Source: Gammaproteobacteria bacterium
GTDB taxonomy: Bacteria; Pseudomonadota; Gammaproteobacteria; Steroidobacterales; GCA-2729495
Reading direction: 5' to 3'
Assembly: GCA_020853135.1 (NCBI GenBank)
Contig: JADYZO010000034.1
Coordinates: 27,413-91,412 of the forward strand
Length of the DNA: 64,000 nt
Below are positions 18,640 through 26,119 of the stretch, piece after piece. Within the stretch, counting starts at the first letter, position 1, and each line of letters begins with the position of its first letter. The position numbers and the translations under genes are program-made. Below the pieces are notes generated by a model. That model was given only the letters and a program-made list of their open reading frames with translations. It was not told the origin of the DNA and ran no database searches.

Positions 18640-19089
18640 TCAGCAGGCGTTCGGGCCGATCAGGAAGAATTCCTGCTGGTTCTGTGACTGCGCGCCGCGG
18701 GTGGATTGCCCGACCGAGGCGATGCGGAAGTGGTAGGCGCGGAAGTTCGCGCTGTAGCCGTCCTTCAGGGTGCAGGTCTGGTAGACGGTGTCGGCCTGGT
18801 AGCTGCCGATGGCGTGGCCGCCGGGGTCGAGGACCTGCGTCTGCGGGATCTGGTTGGCCGGGCAGTCGGCGCCGGCACAGAACGGGCCGTTGCTGATGGC
18901 CACCTCGATGCCGGTCTCCGCCAGCTGGAAGGCGTTCTCGCTGTACTGCATGTTGCCGGCCATGGTCAGGCCGAAGGTGGCGCTGTTCATGGTGGACACG
19001 GCCAGCACCGAGAGCACCAGCAGGAGGATCAGGCCGATGACCAGCGCGGCGCCGCGCTGCCGGGATGGAGTGGGGGTGGTGGCGTTCAT
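18640..19089 (-). CDS. pilX: type IV pilus minor pilin PilX-like (operon A)
   Basis: A protein of 149 residues. The N-terminus RQRGAALVIGLILLLVLSVLA has a cleavable prepilin-type helix; as usual for PilX the residues after the Gly are AALVI rather than FTLIE, and Glu5 is absent. NMQYSENAFQLAETGIEVA is the family's best-kept block. Cysteines at CAGADC and the C-terminal end may form disulfides. The gene lies between pilW (7 bases upstream) and the small CxxC gene, the canonical order. With PilV, PilW and PilE it forms the tip complex that primes pilus assembly in the inner membrane. The start ATG 19089 gives a short basic leader MNATTPTPSRQRG. Confidence 0.85.
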   Translation of the reverse strand: MNATTPTPSRQRGAALVIGLILLLVLSVLAVSTMNSATFGLTMAGNMQYSENAFQLAETGIEVAISNGPFCAGADCPANQIPQTQVLDPGGHAIGSYQADTVYQTCTLKDGYSANFRAYHFRIASVGQSTRGAQSQNQQEFFLIGPNAC

Positions 19090-19096
19090 GGCTGGA

Positions 19097-20020
19097 TCAG
19101 CTCCGCAGGTTGCGCAGCACGATGGTTTTGCTGACGAGCTGGCGGCGCAGCTGGTCACCCGGCTGGTAGTTCGCCACGTCGGCGAAGTCGTAGGTGGTCC
19201 CGTCCCGGAAGCTGAGGTCGGGTTGCTCGGCGCGCAGCAGCAGCCAGAGGCGCACGGCGATGACCCGCGCCGGGAACGCCAGCGGGTTGACCAGCCCGTT
19301 GTCGGGGTCCACGTAGCGGTCCACCACGCCATCGGCGTTGGTGTCGACGCCCAGCTGGATCTGCAGGTTTTCCACGCCGGCCACCAGCTCTTCGTCCTGC
19401 CACACGCCGCCCGCCAGCGTCATGCGCCGCAGGGACGGCACGGTCGCACCCAGCGACGAGGCCGAGGACACGTAATAGGCATTCGTCTGCCAGTTGAAGA
19501 TGCAGCAGGCGGCCGGCGGCGCGCCGTCGGCGAAGACGCGGCTGTTGGAGCGGTCGCTCTGGATCTGGATCACGCCGTTGGTGGCCGGCGCCACGGCTCC
19601 GCTGGCATGGCGCAGCACCAGGACGTCGGTGCCGGCCTGGTAGGGCCTGGCCGCGGGGGGCGCGCAGGGCAGGGTGTAGGCCGAGTTGCCGGCCGCCACC
19701 GGGGTCAGGTTGTCCAGCACCCAGCCGCTGACGTCGGTACCGTCGGCGCAGGTGACATTGATGCCGCCCGGAACCTCGACATTGGGCCCCGCATTCTGCA
19801 TGCCCCAGCTGCCGGTCATGCGGATGTCGGGCTCCATCTGGCTGAGGATGAAGCGCAGGTTCTCCTGCATCCGCGCCACCGTGTCGTTGGTGCGGTAGGT
19901 GCTGCGCGTCTGCGAGAACATCGCGATCACGCCGATGATCAGGAAGGCGCCGATGACCAGCGTCACCATCATCTCGATGAGGCTGAGGCCCGCCTCCCGG
20001 CCGGGGGATGCGCGCTTCAT
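19097..20020 (-). CDS. pilW: type IV pilus minor pilin PilW-like (operon A)
   Basis: A protein of about 307 residues with the prepilin leader MKRASPGREAG followed by LSLIEMMVTLVIGAFLIIGV (Glu5 present). After the helix come the PilW hallmarks QTRSTYRTNDTVARMQENLRF and MEPDIRMTGSWG, and late in the protein the VENLQIQLGVDTN block with the calcium-like NADGVVDRYVDP. It ends with VSKTIVLRN. The start ATG 20020 overlaps the pilV stop (TGATG), so translation is coupled. PilW is a large minor pilin that bridges the core minor pilins and PilY1 at the pilus tip. The paralogue in operon B shares all these blocks. Confidence 0.88.
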   Translation of the reverse strand: MKRASPGREAGLSLIEMMVTLVIGAFLIIGVIAMFSQTRSTYRTNDTVARMQENLRFILSQMEPDIRMTGSWGMQNAGPNVEVPGGINVTCADGTDVSGWVLDNLTPVAAGNSAYTLPCAPPAARPYQAGTDVLVLRHASGAVAPATNGVIQIQSDRSNSRVFADGAPPAACCIFNWQTNAYYVSSASSLGATVPSLRRMTLAGGVWQDEELVAGVENLQIQLGVDTNADGVVDRYVDPDNGLVNPLAFPARVIAVRLWLLLRAEQPDLSFRDGTTYDFADVANYQPGDQLRRQLVSKTIVLRNLRS

Positions 20021-20493
20021 CACAGCTGCACCGCCAGGGCGTACTGCAACTGCCCGGCCACGCCGGGTTCGTTCCAGTCCAGGGTGATGGTGTAGGCGCC
20101 CGGTCCGCCGGCGCCGGCTGCGAAGGTCACCACGGCATTGCCGGCGGGCAGCAGGGTGGTGACCTGGCGGCGCCAGAAGAAGAGGTCGCAGGCGGCCTGT
20201 GCCGCCGGGTTGAGGTCGGCGTTGGCGTTGACGCAGCCATTGCCGCTGGTCGCGGCTGCACCCGCATAGGACGCCTGGCCGGTGGAATTGGCCCGCATGC
20301 GGTCGGCCAGGTCGGCGGCGAGGTCGACGGCCACGGTGCGGTAGATGGAGGTGCGCCCGGCGCGCAGCCCCTCCACGTACATGGCGGCGATGCCGAGCAT
20401 GCCGACCGAGATGACGACCATGGCCACCAGTGACTCCACCAGGGTGAAGCCGGCGGCGCCATGCGGGGGACGATGTACGGTACGCGTCTTCAT
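20020..20493 (-). CDS. pilV: type IV pilus minor pilin PilV-like (operon A)
   Basis: A protein of 157 residues from ATG 20493 with GAGGT close upstream. The leader MKTRTVHRPPHGAAG is followed by FTLVESLVAMVVISVGMLGI, a prepilin helix with Glu5. The conserved IAAMYVEGLRAGRTSIYRT and LAADLADRMRAN blocks identify PilV. The C-terminal domain ends in ITLDWNEPG and a hydrophobic tail. The gene is seven bases downstream of the GspH/FimT-type gene and overlaps pilW. PilV belongs to the priming complex of minor pilins in the inner membrane. The operon B paralogue matches through the same YVEGL(R/H)AGRT segment. Confidence 0.88.
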   Translation of the reverse strand: MKTRTVHRPPHGAAGFTLVESLVAMVVISVGMLGIAAMYVEGLRAGRTSIYRTVAVDLAADLADRMRANSTGQASYAGAAATSGNGCVNANADLNPAAQAACDLFFWRRQVTTLLPAGNAVVTFAAGAGGPGAYTITLDWNEPGVAGQLQYALAVQL

Positions 20494-20500
20494 GTTGACC

Positions 20501-21100
20501 TCAGCAGCCACCCACCGGGTTACCCTGGACCTCGCCCTGCATGCGGTAGGTCTGCGGACGGCCGGTCGGGCCGATCTGGATCCAGCGCCCTGCCGCAATG
20601 CCACCACCGGTGTCGGCATTGCCGCGCTCGTCGCAGAGCTGGATGTTGGTGATGGCAGGACCGGCGGCGGCCTGCTGCGGGAAGCCGTTGGCGCCGAACT
20701 GGATGTAGCGTGCGGCGGCGGCATCGACCGCCAGGTTGATGCCCTGGGCGGGCGGGGCATGGGTCTGTACCACCGCGTCTCCGGCATCCACGCTGGCATC
20801 CGCGTTGGCGTCGATGAAGACGATCCAGCCCGTGCCGCCGGCCAGGTCGCAGGCAGGCGCGGCATCGCTCCAGTTGCTGCTCGCGCACAGCGTGACGGGC
20901 TGGCGGCGCTTGACGGCCTCGGTGCGTGCCGTGTGGATCGAGGTGACGAGGTCATTGGCCGCCGCGGCCATGCGGTTGTTGGCGAGGAACTGCGTGAAGG
21001 AGGGGATGCCGATGCCGAGCACCATGGAGGCGATCACCAGCGTGACCATCAGCTCCAGCAGGTTGTAGCCGCCCTGGCGGGCAGGGTGTCTGGTGCGCAT
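20501..21100 (-). CDS. GspH/FimT-type pseudopilin, FimU-like (operon A)
   Basis: A protein of 199 residues, prepilin leader MRTRHPARQGG then YNLLELMVTLVIASMVLGIG with Glu5. The GspH domain follows: ANDLVTSIHTARTEAVKRRQPVTLC, the conserved W/GWIVFIDANADA block, and near the end NIQLCDERGN-DTGGG-AAGRWI. Its place as second gene of the operon, between another GspH/FimT protein and pilV, corresponds to fimU in Pseudomonas aeruginosa. Such proteins take part in the minor-pilin priming complex. The copy at 52.9 kb has the same length and the same NIQLCD(E/D)RGN block. Assignment as FimU rather than FimT rests on position. Confidence 0.82.
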   Translation of the reverse strand: MRTRHPARQGGYNLLELMVTLVIASMVLGIGIPSFTQFLANNRMAAAANDLVTSIHTARTEAVKRRQPVTLCASSNWSDAAPACDLAGGTGWIVFIDANADASVDAGDAVVQTHAPPAQGINLAVDAAAARYIQFGANGFPQQAAAGPAITNIQLCDERGNADTGGGIAAGRWIQIGPTGRPQTYRMQGEVQGNPVGGC

Positions 21101-21104
21101 GGGA

Positions 21105-21674
21105 TCAGTCCTCCGTCCGGCCCGGGCAGCCGAGCGGGGCGCCATCGCGGCCGCGGTCCGCCAGGGTGGGCAGGCCGCTGGCCCGCAGGATGACGACGCG
21201 TCCGGCAGTCGTGGCGCCGGCTGCGCAGAAGGCGAACTCGCCGCTCGCCACCTCGCGCCTGGGGCCGCTGGTACGACCGTCGGCGGCAAAACCGAAGGCG
21301 CTGGCGAACTGCACGGAGGCGAGCGACAGTCCCGGTGCCGGTGCCTGCTCCACGAGCGCTTCGGCGGGAGCGCGCTGCTGGTTGCCGTCCTCGTCCACGA
21401 AGGCGATCCAGCCATCGCTCCAGTCGTGGCTGTCACAGCCCGTACCGCTGGCGCTTGCGCAGACGGACACCGGCCGGTTGCGCATGATGGCTTCGCTGCG
21501 CGCGAGGTGCATGGTGGTCACCAGCTGGTTGACGGCGGCCGCCTGGCCGTTGCTGCGCGTGAGCGACTGCAGGCCGGGCACCGCGAGCGACAGGCCGATG
21601 CCGGTGACTGCCAGGGCCGCCAGGGTCTCCCCCAGCGTGAAACCAAGCTGCCTGTCGGTATGGGTCCTGTGCAT
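21105..21674 (-). CDS. GspH/FimT-type pseudopilin, first gene of minor-pilin operon A
   Basis: A protein of 189 residues. The leader MHRTHTDRQLG is followed by FTLGETLAALAVTGIGLSLA: Glu5 is kept, but position 4 is Gly instead of the usual hydrophobic residue (FTLIE), which is unusual. The GspH domain shows NQLVTTMHLARSEAIMRNRPVSVCAS and DGWIAFVDEDGN. There is a Cys near the C-terminus (APLGCPG). It is the promoter-proximal gene of the operon, with a 470-base gap upstream containing an AT-rich promoter-like patch. By position it corresponds to fimT. The stop lies 4 bases before the start of the next gene. Confidence 0.8.
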   Translation of the reverse strand: MHRTHTDRQLGFTLGETLAALAVTGIGLSLAVPGLQSLTRSNGQAAAVNQLVTTMHLARSEAIMRNRPVSVCASASGTGCDSHDWSDGWIAFVDEDGNQQRAPAEALVEQAPAPGLSLASVQFASAFGFAADGRTSGPRREVASGEFAFCAAGATTAGRVVILRASGLPTLADRGRDGAPLGCPGRTED

Positions 21675-22144
21675 GGCTGCCTCTCGGGGACGTGCTGTCC
21701 CGGGAGCGCAATCTAGGCAGTCGCACGCCGGGAAACGGTGAAGCAGTTCCGCGCAGCTGCCCTCCCGGGGCTGGGTGGTGCTCCCGGGAGCCAGGTCTGG
21801 AAGGTGTCCGGAAGGCAGCCTTCAAGAAAAAATAAAGTATTTAAATCAATATATTGAAAGATACAACGCAGGTTGTTCCTTGTATCCGGGCGGGGTGCCG
21901 CCCGGGGTGCCAATTGCGACGCGGGTCACGAAACCGGCTGCGGCCTGCCACCGCCGACAGGCGTTGTGCGCCGGGCGATGTCCGGTCGGCCGACCGGCCG
22001 CCGATCCCCCGGGCCGCCCGCGCATGCGCAGGCCATGGCGTGCCGGTGGCCTGCCGACCCTGGCGGCCCTGGTACTGTGGTCATGACAAGAGGTTAAAGT
22101 GCCGCCGTCCAGGCGCGGCGGTACGCGCTGGCGCAGGGAAGCCC
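21675..22144. other. 470-base intergenic region between divergent genes
   Basis: This lies between minor-pilin operon A (leftward) and a membrane protein gene (rightward). I see no convincing gene in it. The notable feature is an AT-rich island at about 21824-21866 inside otherwise GC-rich DNA, including TATTTAAAT and AATATATT. It is the likely control region for operon A. The right end carries AGGGAA just before the GTG start at 22145. Confidence 0.7.
21838..21866 (-). promoter_or_regulatory. putative sigma-70 type promoter of minor-pilin operon A
   Basis: Read leftward, a -35-like TTGTAT (21866-21861), a 17-base spacer and a -10-like TAAATA (21843-21838) fall in the only AT-rich patch of the region, about 165 bases before the first pilin gene. 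The match is fair rather than perfect, and the long leader leaves room for other control sites. Confidence 0.4.
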
Positions 22145-22807
22145 GTGTCCGATTCCTATCAGTGGTTGCGCTTTGCGCACGTACTCTTGTTCGCCTACTG
22201 GCTGGGCGCCGACCTGGGCGTGTTCCTGGCTGGCGGCGTGATGTCGCGGCCCGGCCTGCCGGTGCCCGAGCGCAACCGCATCCGCGCGTTGCTGATGGAC
22301 ATCGACCTCGCCCCGCGCATCGCGCTGCTCGGCATCCTGCCGGTGGGATTCCAGATGGCCCTGCAGTGGGGCGCCCCCCTGCCGCCGGTGGCGGTGGCGG
22401 TGACCTGGGGGCTGGCACTGGCATGGATCGTCATGGCCCTGGTGATCCACTTCGGCCATGCCCGCGCACCGGTGGCGCGGTTGCTGCGCATCGACCTGGC
22501 CTGCCGTGTGGCCCTGCTGGCGGGCTTCAGCGGGCTCGCCTGGCGCCAGTGGCAGCTGCCCGGGCATGCGGTGCCGGACTGGCTGATCCTCAAGCTCGTG
22601 GTGGTTGCCGCCATCGTCGTCGATGGCATGGTGCTGCGCGTCTACAGCGGCCAGTGGCGCCTCGCCATCGAGCGCCTCAGCGCCGGGGACGTGGCTGGCG
22701 GGGAGCGGCTGCTGGGGGTGCGCCGGCGCAAGGCCGCCACTGCCGCGCTGGTCATGTGGGCGCTGGTGGCGCTGGCCGCGTTCCTCGGCGCCGTGAAGCC
22801 GTTCTGA
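22145..22807 (+). CDS. integral membrane protein, function unknown
   Basis: A protein of 220 residues from GTG 22145, with AGGGAA 5 bases upstream. It has about five or six hydrophobic segments. The first (LRFAHVLLFAYWLGADLGVFLAG) carries a His in the membrane, a pattern seen in CopD-like and related haem or metal-associated membrane proteins, but I cannot assign a family. Residues 45-60 form a cytoplasmic or periplasmic loop with RIRALLMDIDLAPR. The gene ends 9 bases before the MFS/cytochrome c fusion and is probably co-transcribed with it, so the two may act together in the inner membrane. Confidence 0.65.
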   Translation: MSDSYQWLRFAHVLLFAYWLGADLGVFLAGGVMSRPGLPVPERNRIRALLMDIDLAPRIALLGILPVGFQMALQWGAPLPPVAVAVTWGLALAWIVMALVIHFGHARAPVARLLRIDLACRVALLAGFSGLAWRQWQLPGHAVPDWLILKLVVVAAIVVDGMVLRVYSGQWRLAIERLSAGDVAGGERLLGVRRRKAATAALVMWALVALAAFLGAVKPF

Positions 22808-22816
22808 GGCGCGCCG

Positions 22817-24802
22817 GTGGCCGTCGCCAGCAACGGTGAACCCGGCGTCGAAGCGCCCCTCTCCGCAGGGCGCGCGCTGCTGGTGATGGCGGCGCTGCTG
22901 CTCGCCACCGCCATGGCGAGCCTCGATTCGAGTTTCATGCCGCTCGCCTTCTCCGACATGATCGAGGACCTCGACTCGAGCACCAACCAGATCGTCTGGG
23001 TGGCGCTCGGCTACCTCGTGGCGGCCACCGGGCCCATGCTGCTTGCGGCACGCATCGCGGATGCCTTCGGCCATGCGCGGCTGTTCCAGGCCGGCACGAC
23101 GGTGTACTCCCTGGCGATGATGGCCTGCGCCTTCGCGCCGGACGTCCCCGAACTCATCGCGCTGCGGCTCGTGCAGGGCTTCGGCATGGCGCTGTTCCTG
23201 CCCACGACATTCACCATCGCCACGCGCATCTTCGGCCCCGAGCGGCGCGGCCGTGCGCTCGGCTGGCTGCAGTCGGCCAATGCACTGGGCTTCATCTTCG
23301 GGCCGATCTTCGCCGGCTGGCTGCTGGATGCCTATGACTGGCGGGCGACGTTCTCGAGCCGCATCCCGCTGGCGCTGCTGATCATCGTGCTCGCCTTCGG
23401 CTCGCTGGGCCTGCGCCGGCCCATGGCCCTGCCCGGCGCCTCCCGGCGCTTCGACCTCGCCGGCGCGCTCTACCTGACGCTCGCCATGTCCGGTGTCCTG
23501 TACGGCTGCACGCAGCTGCCGGTCGAGGAGAACTGGCGTGATCCCTGGTCCTGGCTGGTGTTCGTGGCCGGCTTCGTCTTTGCATGGCTGTTCCTGCGCC
23601 ACGAGCGGCGCACGCCCGAGCCGTTGATCGACCTCGGCCTCTTCGCGCGCAGCGCCGAGTTCACGCGGGCGGCGGTCGCCTTTGCCGCCATGTTCGCCAG
23701 CCTGCCGCTCACGCTCTTCGTGCTGCCCATCGTGCTCATCAATGCGCTGGAGCTGCGCGCCTGGGACGTGGGCCTGGTCATGGCGGTCTCGGCGCTGTTC
23801 ACGACGCTGATGAGCCCCGTGTCCGGCTGGGCATCCGACCGCTTCCGTCCCGAGATCATGAGCAGCACCGGTGCGCTGGTGCGCGGCACCGGCTACCTGA
23901 TGCTGCTTGCGGTGACGGTCGACACCGGCCTCGCCGGGGTGCTGCCCGCGCTCATCGTCATCGGCATCGGCACCGGGCTGTTCTTCTCGCCGAACAATGC
24001 GCTGTTGCTGGCGCATGCGCCGCCGGAACGCGCGGGCATGGTCTCGGGGCTGTTCGGCACGCTGCGCCAGTCCGGCTATGCGCTGGGCTTCGCACTGATC
24101 GCCAGCCTGTTTGCCGTGATCCAGAGGAACTTCGAGCTGGGCTGGGTCTTCACCGCGCTGGCCGGATTGCCCCGCGCCCGCGCCGAGCAGCTGGCCGCGG
24201 TGTTCCAGGCGGGCGGCATCTGGTCACCGGAGCTGCTGATCTTCATCCTGCGGGTGACTGCGCTGGCCTGCACGGCCATCCTCGGGCTCAGCCTGCTCAA
24301 CTCGCTGCCGCGCCTGCGGCTGTCGTGGCGGCGCCAGCTGGGCGCCGGCGCGCTGCTCGCAGGCAGTGCCCTGGTGGGCAGCTTCGCGCTCGGCGCGCGG
24401 ATGCCGGGTGGCGTGGGCAGCACGGCAGGCGGCGACGGCCAGGGGGGGCGCAGTCCGCCGGCGGTGGTGGCCCCGTTCGGGATGGCCTCGCGCAGCGCGG
24501 TGAGCGTGGCGGAGCCGGCCGTTGCGATGACTGCCGGTGGTGGTGCCTTCAGCCAGTATTGCGCCGGCTGCCACGGTGCGCAGGCGCAGGGCCTGCCGGG
24601 GCTCGGCGTCGACCTGCGGACCTCGGCGTTCGTGCGTGGGCGCGATGTCGGAGGGCTCAAGGCCTTCCTGCGGGTGGGCCGCGAGTCCGCGAGCCCGGAC
24701 AGCCGCACGGGGCGGGCCATGCCGGCGTTTGGCTGGCTGCCGGAGGCAACGCTAGACGAACTGGCTCGTCAGCTGAGGGACGGCGTGGCCAGCCCGCACT
24801 GA
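22817..24802 (+). CDS. MFS transporter (DHA2-like, 14 helices) fused to a C-terminal cytochrome c domain
   Basis: A protein of 661 residues from GTG 22817. Residues 1-510 form a major facilitator of the 14-helix drug:proton antiporter type: an acidic TM1 (ASLDSSFM), YLVAATGPMLLAARIADAFG after TM2 (loop A motif), LRLVQGFGMALFLPT and FIFGPIFAGWLLD (antiporter motif C-like). After a last helix and a Gly/Ser/Pro linker, residues about 570-655 form a class I cytochrome c: CAGCH at 582-586 binds haem and Met635 in MPAFGWLP is the likely axial ligand. With an even number of helices and a final one before the linker, the haem domain should face the periplasm, where haem is attached. This pairing is not the standard architecture of either family; see the finding. 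There is no frameshift or stop at the junction. Confidence 0.88.
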   Translation: MAVASNGEPGVEAPLSAGRALLVMAALLLATAMASLDSSFMPLAFSDMIEDLDSSTNQIVWVALGYLVAATGPMLLAARIADAFGHARLFQAGTTVYSLAMMACAFAPDVPELIALRLVQGFGMALFLPTTFTIATRIFGPERRGRALGWLQSANALGFIFGPIFAGWLLDAYDWRATFSSRIPLALLIIVLAFGSLGLRRPMALPGASRRFDLAGALYLTLAMSGVLYGCTQLPVEENWRDPWSWLVFVAGFVFAWLFLRHERRTPEPLIDLGLFARSAEFTRAAVAFAAMFASLPLTLFVLPIVLINALELRAWDVGLVMAVSALFTTLMSPVSGWASDRFRPEIMSSTGALVRGTGYLMLLAVTVDTGLAGVLPALIVIGIGTGLFFSPNNALLLAHAPPERAGMVSGLFGTLRQSGYALGFALIASLFAVIQRNFELGWVFTALAGLPRARAEQLAAVFQAGGIWSPELLIFILRVTALACTAILGLSLLNSLPRLRLSWRRQLGAGALLAGSALVGSFALGARMPGGVGSTAGGDGQGGRSPPAVVAPFGMASRSAVSVAEPAVAMTAGGGAFSQYCAGCHGAQAQGLPGLGVDLRTSAFVRGRDVGGLKAFLRVGRESASPDSRTGRAMPAFGWLPEATLDELARQLRDGVASPH

Positions 24803-24809
24803 GCCGGGC

Positions 24810-24998
24810 CTAGTCTTCCGCGCCGGCCGGCCGTGCGGGACGGCGCTTCGGCCGCGGGGTGTCCGCACCCCGGTGGCGCGGATCCCCGACGGCATCACGC
24901 TCGTGCTGGGCAAAGAAGCGCTCGACGACGTGGTCGGCGGAGAGCGGCTCCTCGCCGTCATCCCACAGGGTTTCGTCCATTTTCCGCTGGCGGTTCAT
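24810..24998 (-). CDS. possible small protein, 62 residues
   Basis: A short open frame, MNRQRKMDETLWDD... with an acidic N-terminal half (DDGEEPLSADHVVERFFAQHERDAV) and a basic, proline-rich end. Its composition looks like a plausible small soluble protein rather than a noise frame, and it diverges from the marR gene, sharing the control region that holds a perfect palindrome. It could be the target of that regulator. No family is recognised and it could be a chance frame. Confidence 0.35.
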   Translation of the reverse strand: MNRQRKMDETLWDDGEEPLSADHVVERFFAQHERDAVGDPRHRGADTPRPKRRPARPAGAED

Positions 24999-25040
24999 GG
25001 GGCGTCTCTGTATTGACGCCCCAAGAAGATAGCCATGGGC

Positions 25041-25056
25041 ATCTTGATGTCAAGAT
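25041..25056. promoter_or_regulatory. palindromic operator, probable MarR-family binding site
   Basis: ATCTTGATGTCAAGAT is a perfect 7+2+7 palindrome (arms ATCTTGA and TCAAGAT). It lies 40 bases before the GTG start of the MarR-type regulator and about 40 bases before the divergent small gene. MarR proteins bind palindromes of this size and style as dimers, usually repressing their own gene and a divergent neighbour. This is the clearest regulatory site in the window. Confidence 0.65.
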
Positions 25057-25096
25057 ACATGGACGGCCTGCGCCATTGCCGGTAATCTGCCCGGCA

Positions 25097-25606
25097 GTGG
25101 AAGACCAGGTCGACAAGCTGCTGGGCCAGTGGGCGCGCGAACGGCCCGAGCTCGACTGCTCGAGCCTGGGCGTCGTCGTGCGCGTCCAGTTCCTCGCCAA
25201 GCTGTGCCAGCGCGGCGCCGAGCGGGCACTGGCCCGCCTGGGCCTGCGCCTGTGGGAATACGACGTGCTCTCGGCGCTGCGCCGGCAGGGGCCACCCTAC
25301 CAGCTGCCGGCCACGGTGCTGGCCCGTGCCTCCCTGCTGACCAGTGGCGCCATGACCACCCGCATCGACCGGCTCGAGGCGCGCGGCCTCGTGCTCCGGG
25401 CTGCCGAGCCGAGTGACCGCCGCGGTGTCAACGTGCGCCTCACCGAGCGCGGGCGCCAGCTGGCCGAACAGGCCATCGAGGCGCGCCTTACCGCGGCGGA
25501 CGCGCAGATCGAGGCGTTGTCGGGCACCGAGCGGCACGCCGCCTCGGCCGCATTGCGCAAGGTGCTGTTGCGCGCAGCTGTCAGCGACAACCCGCCGCAG
25601 CCCTGA
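25097..25606 (+). CDS. MarR-family transcriptional regulator
   Basis: A protein of 169 residues from GTG 25097. A winged-helix DNA-binding domain is visible: LRLWEYDVLSALRRQGPPYQL, the recognition helix region ARASLLTSGAMTTRIDRLEARGLV, and the wing with the family signature DRRGVNVRLTERGRQLA. N- and C-terminal helices provide dimerisation. MarR proteins usually repress an efflux pump or detoxifying enzyme and release DNA on binding a small phenolic or lipophilic ligand. The palindrome at 25041-25056 is a likely operator. Upstream on the other side is the MFS/cytochrome c transporter, but that gene ends there rather than starting, so control of it is not obvious. Confidence 0.9.
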   Translation: MEDQVDKLLGQWARERPELDCSSLGVVVRVQFLAKLCQRGAERALARLGLRLWEYDVLSALRRQGPPYQLPATVLARASLLTSGAMTTRIDRLEARGLVLRAAEPSDRRGVNVRLTERGRQLAEQAIEARLTAADAQIEALSGTERHAASAALRKVLLRAAVSDNPPQP

Positions 25607-25610
25607 GCGC

Positions 25611-26021
25611 TCAGCGCGCCTTGAGCAGGTCGCGGATCTCGCCCAGCAGCTTCTCCTCGGCCGAGGGTCCCGGCGGTGCCGCCGGCGCTTCGGCCTTCTT
25701 CAGGCGGTTGATGGCGCGCACCAGCAGGAAGATGGCGAATGCCACGATGATGAAGTCGAGCAGCGTGTTGATGAACAGCCCGTAGCGGATCACCGGCGCG
25801 TTGGCGGCCTGGGCGGCGGCCAGGTTGGCATAATCGCCACCCGACAGGTTGATGAACAGGCTGCTGAAGTCCATCTTCCCGAGCAACAGGCCGATGGGTG
25901 GCATGATCACGTCGTTCACCAGCGAGGTGGTGATCTTGCCGAAGGCCCCGCCGATGATGATGCCGACGGCGAGGTCGACGACGTTGCCCCGCATGGCAAA
26001 CTCTCTGAACTCTTTCAGCAC
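25611..26021 (-). CDS. mscL: large-conductance mechanosensitive channel
   Basis: A protein of 136 residues if it starts at GTG 26021 ([20 protein letters not shown]), which equals the E. coli MscL length; GGGAG lies 7 bases before. A longer version from ATG 26063 would add 14 residues without the usual MscL start. MscL is a homopentamer in the inner membrane that opens under tension to release solutes during hypo-osmotic shock. TM1 contains [27 protein letters not shown] with the gate-lining glycines; TM2 is [27 protein letters not shown] short cytoplasmic helix ends the protein. It converges on marR with 4 bases between the stops. Confidence 0.93.
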   Translation of the reverse strand: MLKEFREFAMRGNVVDLAVGIIIGGAFGKITTSLVNDVIMPPIGLLLGKMDFSSLFINLSGGDYANLAAAQAANAPVIRYGLFINTLLDFIIVAFAIFLLVRAINRLKKAEAPAAPPGPSAEEKLLGEIRDLLKAR

Positions 26022-26119
26022 GGACGTACTCCCGACATGAAGGCTGGAATGCGGGTCGATCATTGTCCCGGCGCGGAAACGGCGTCAAGGGGCGATGGCC
26101 TGCGCAGGGCGGGGCGGGC

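Noticed and set aside
23011-24813. Possibility that the MFS and cytochrome c parts are two genes
   Set aside because: The frame is continuous through the linker (about 24370-24540) with no stop; no start codon with a ribosome site stands out before the haem domain, and its secretion would need a signal peptide that is not seen separately.
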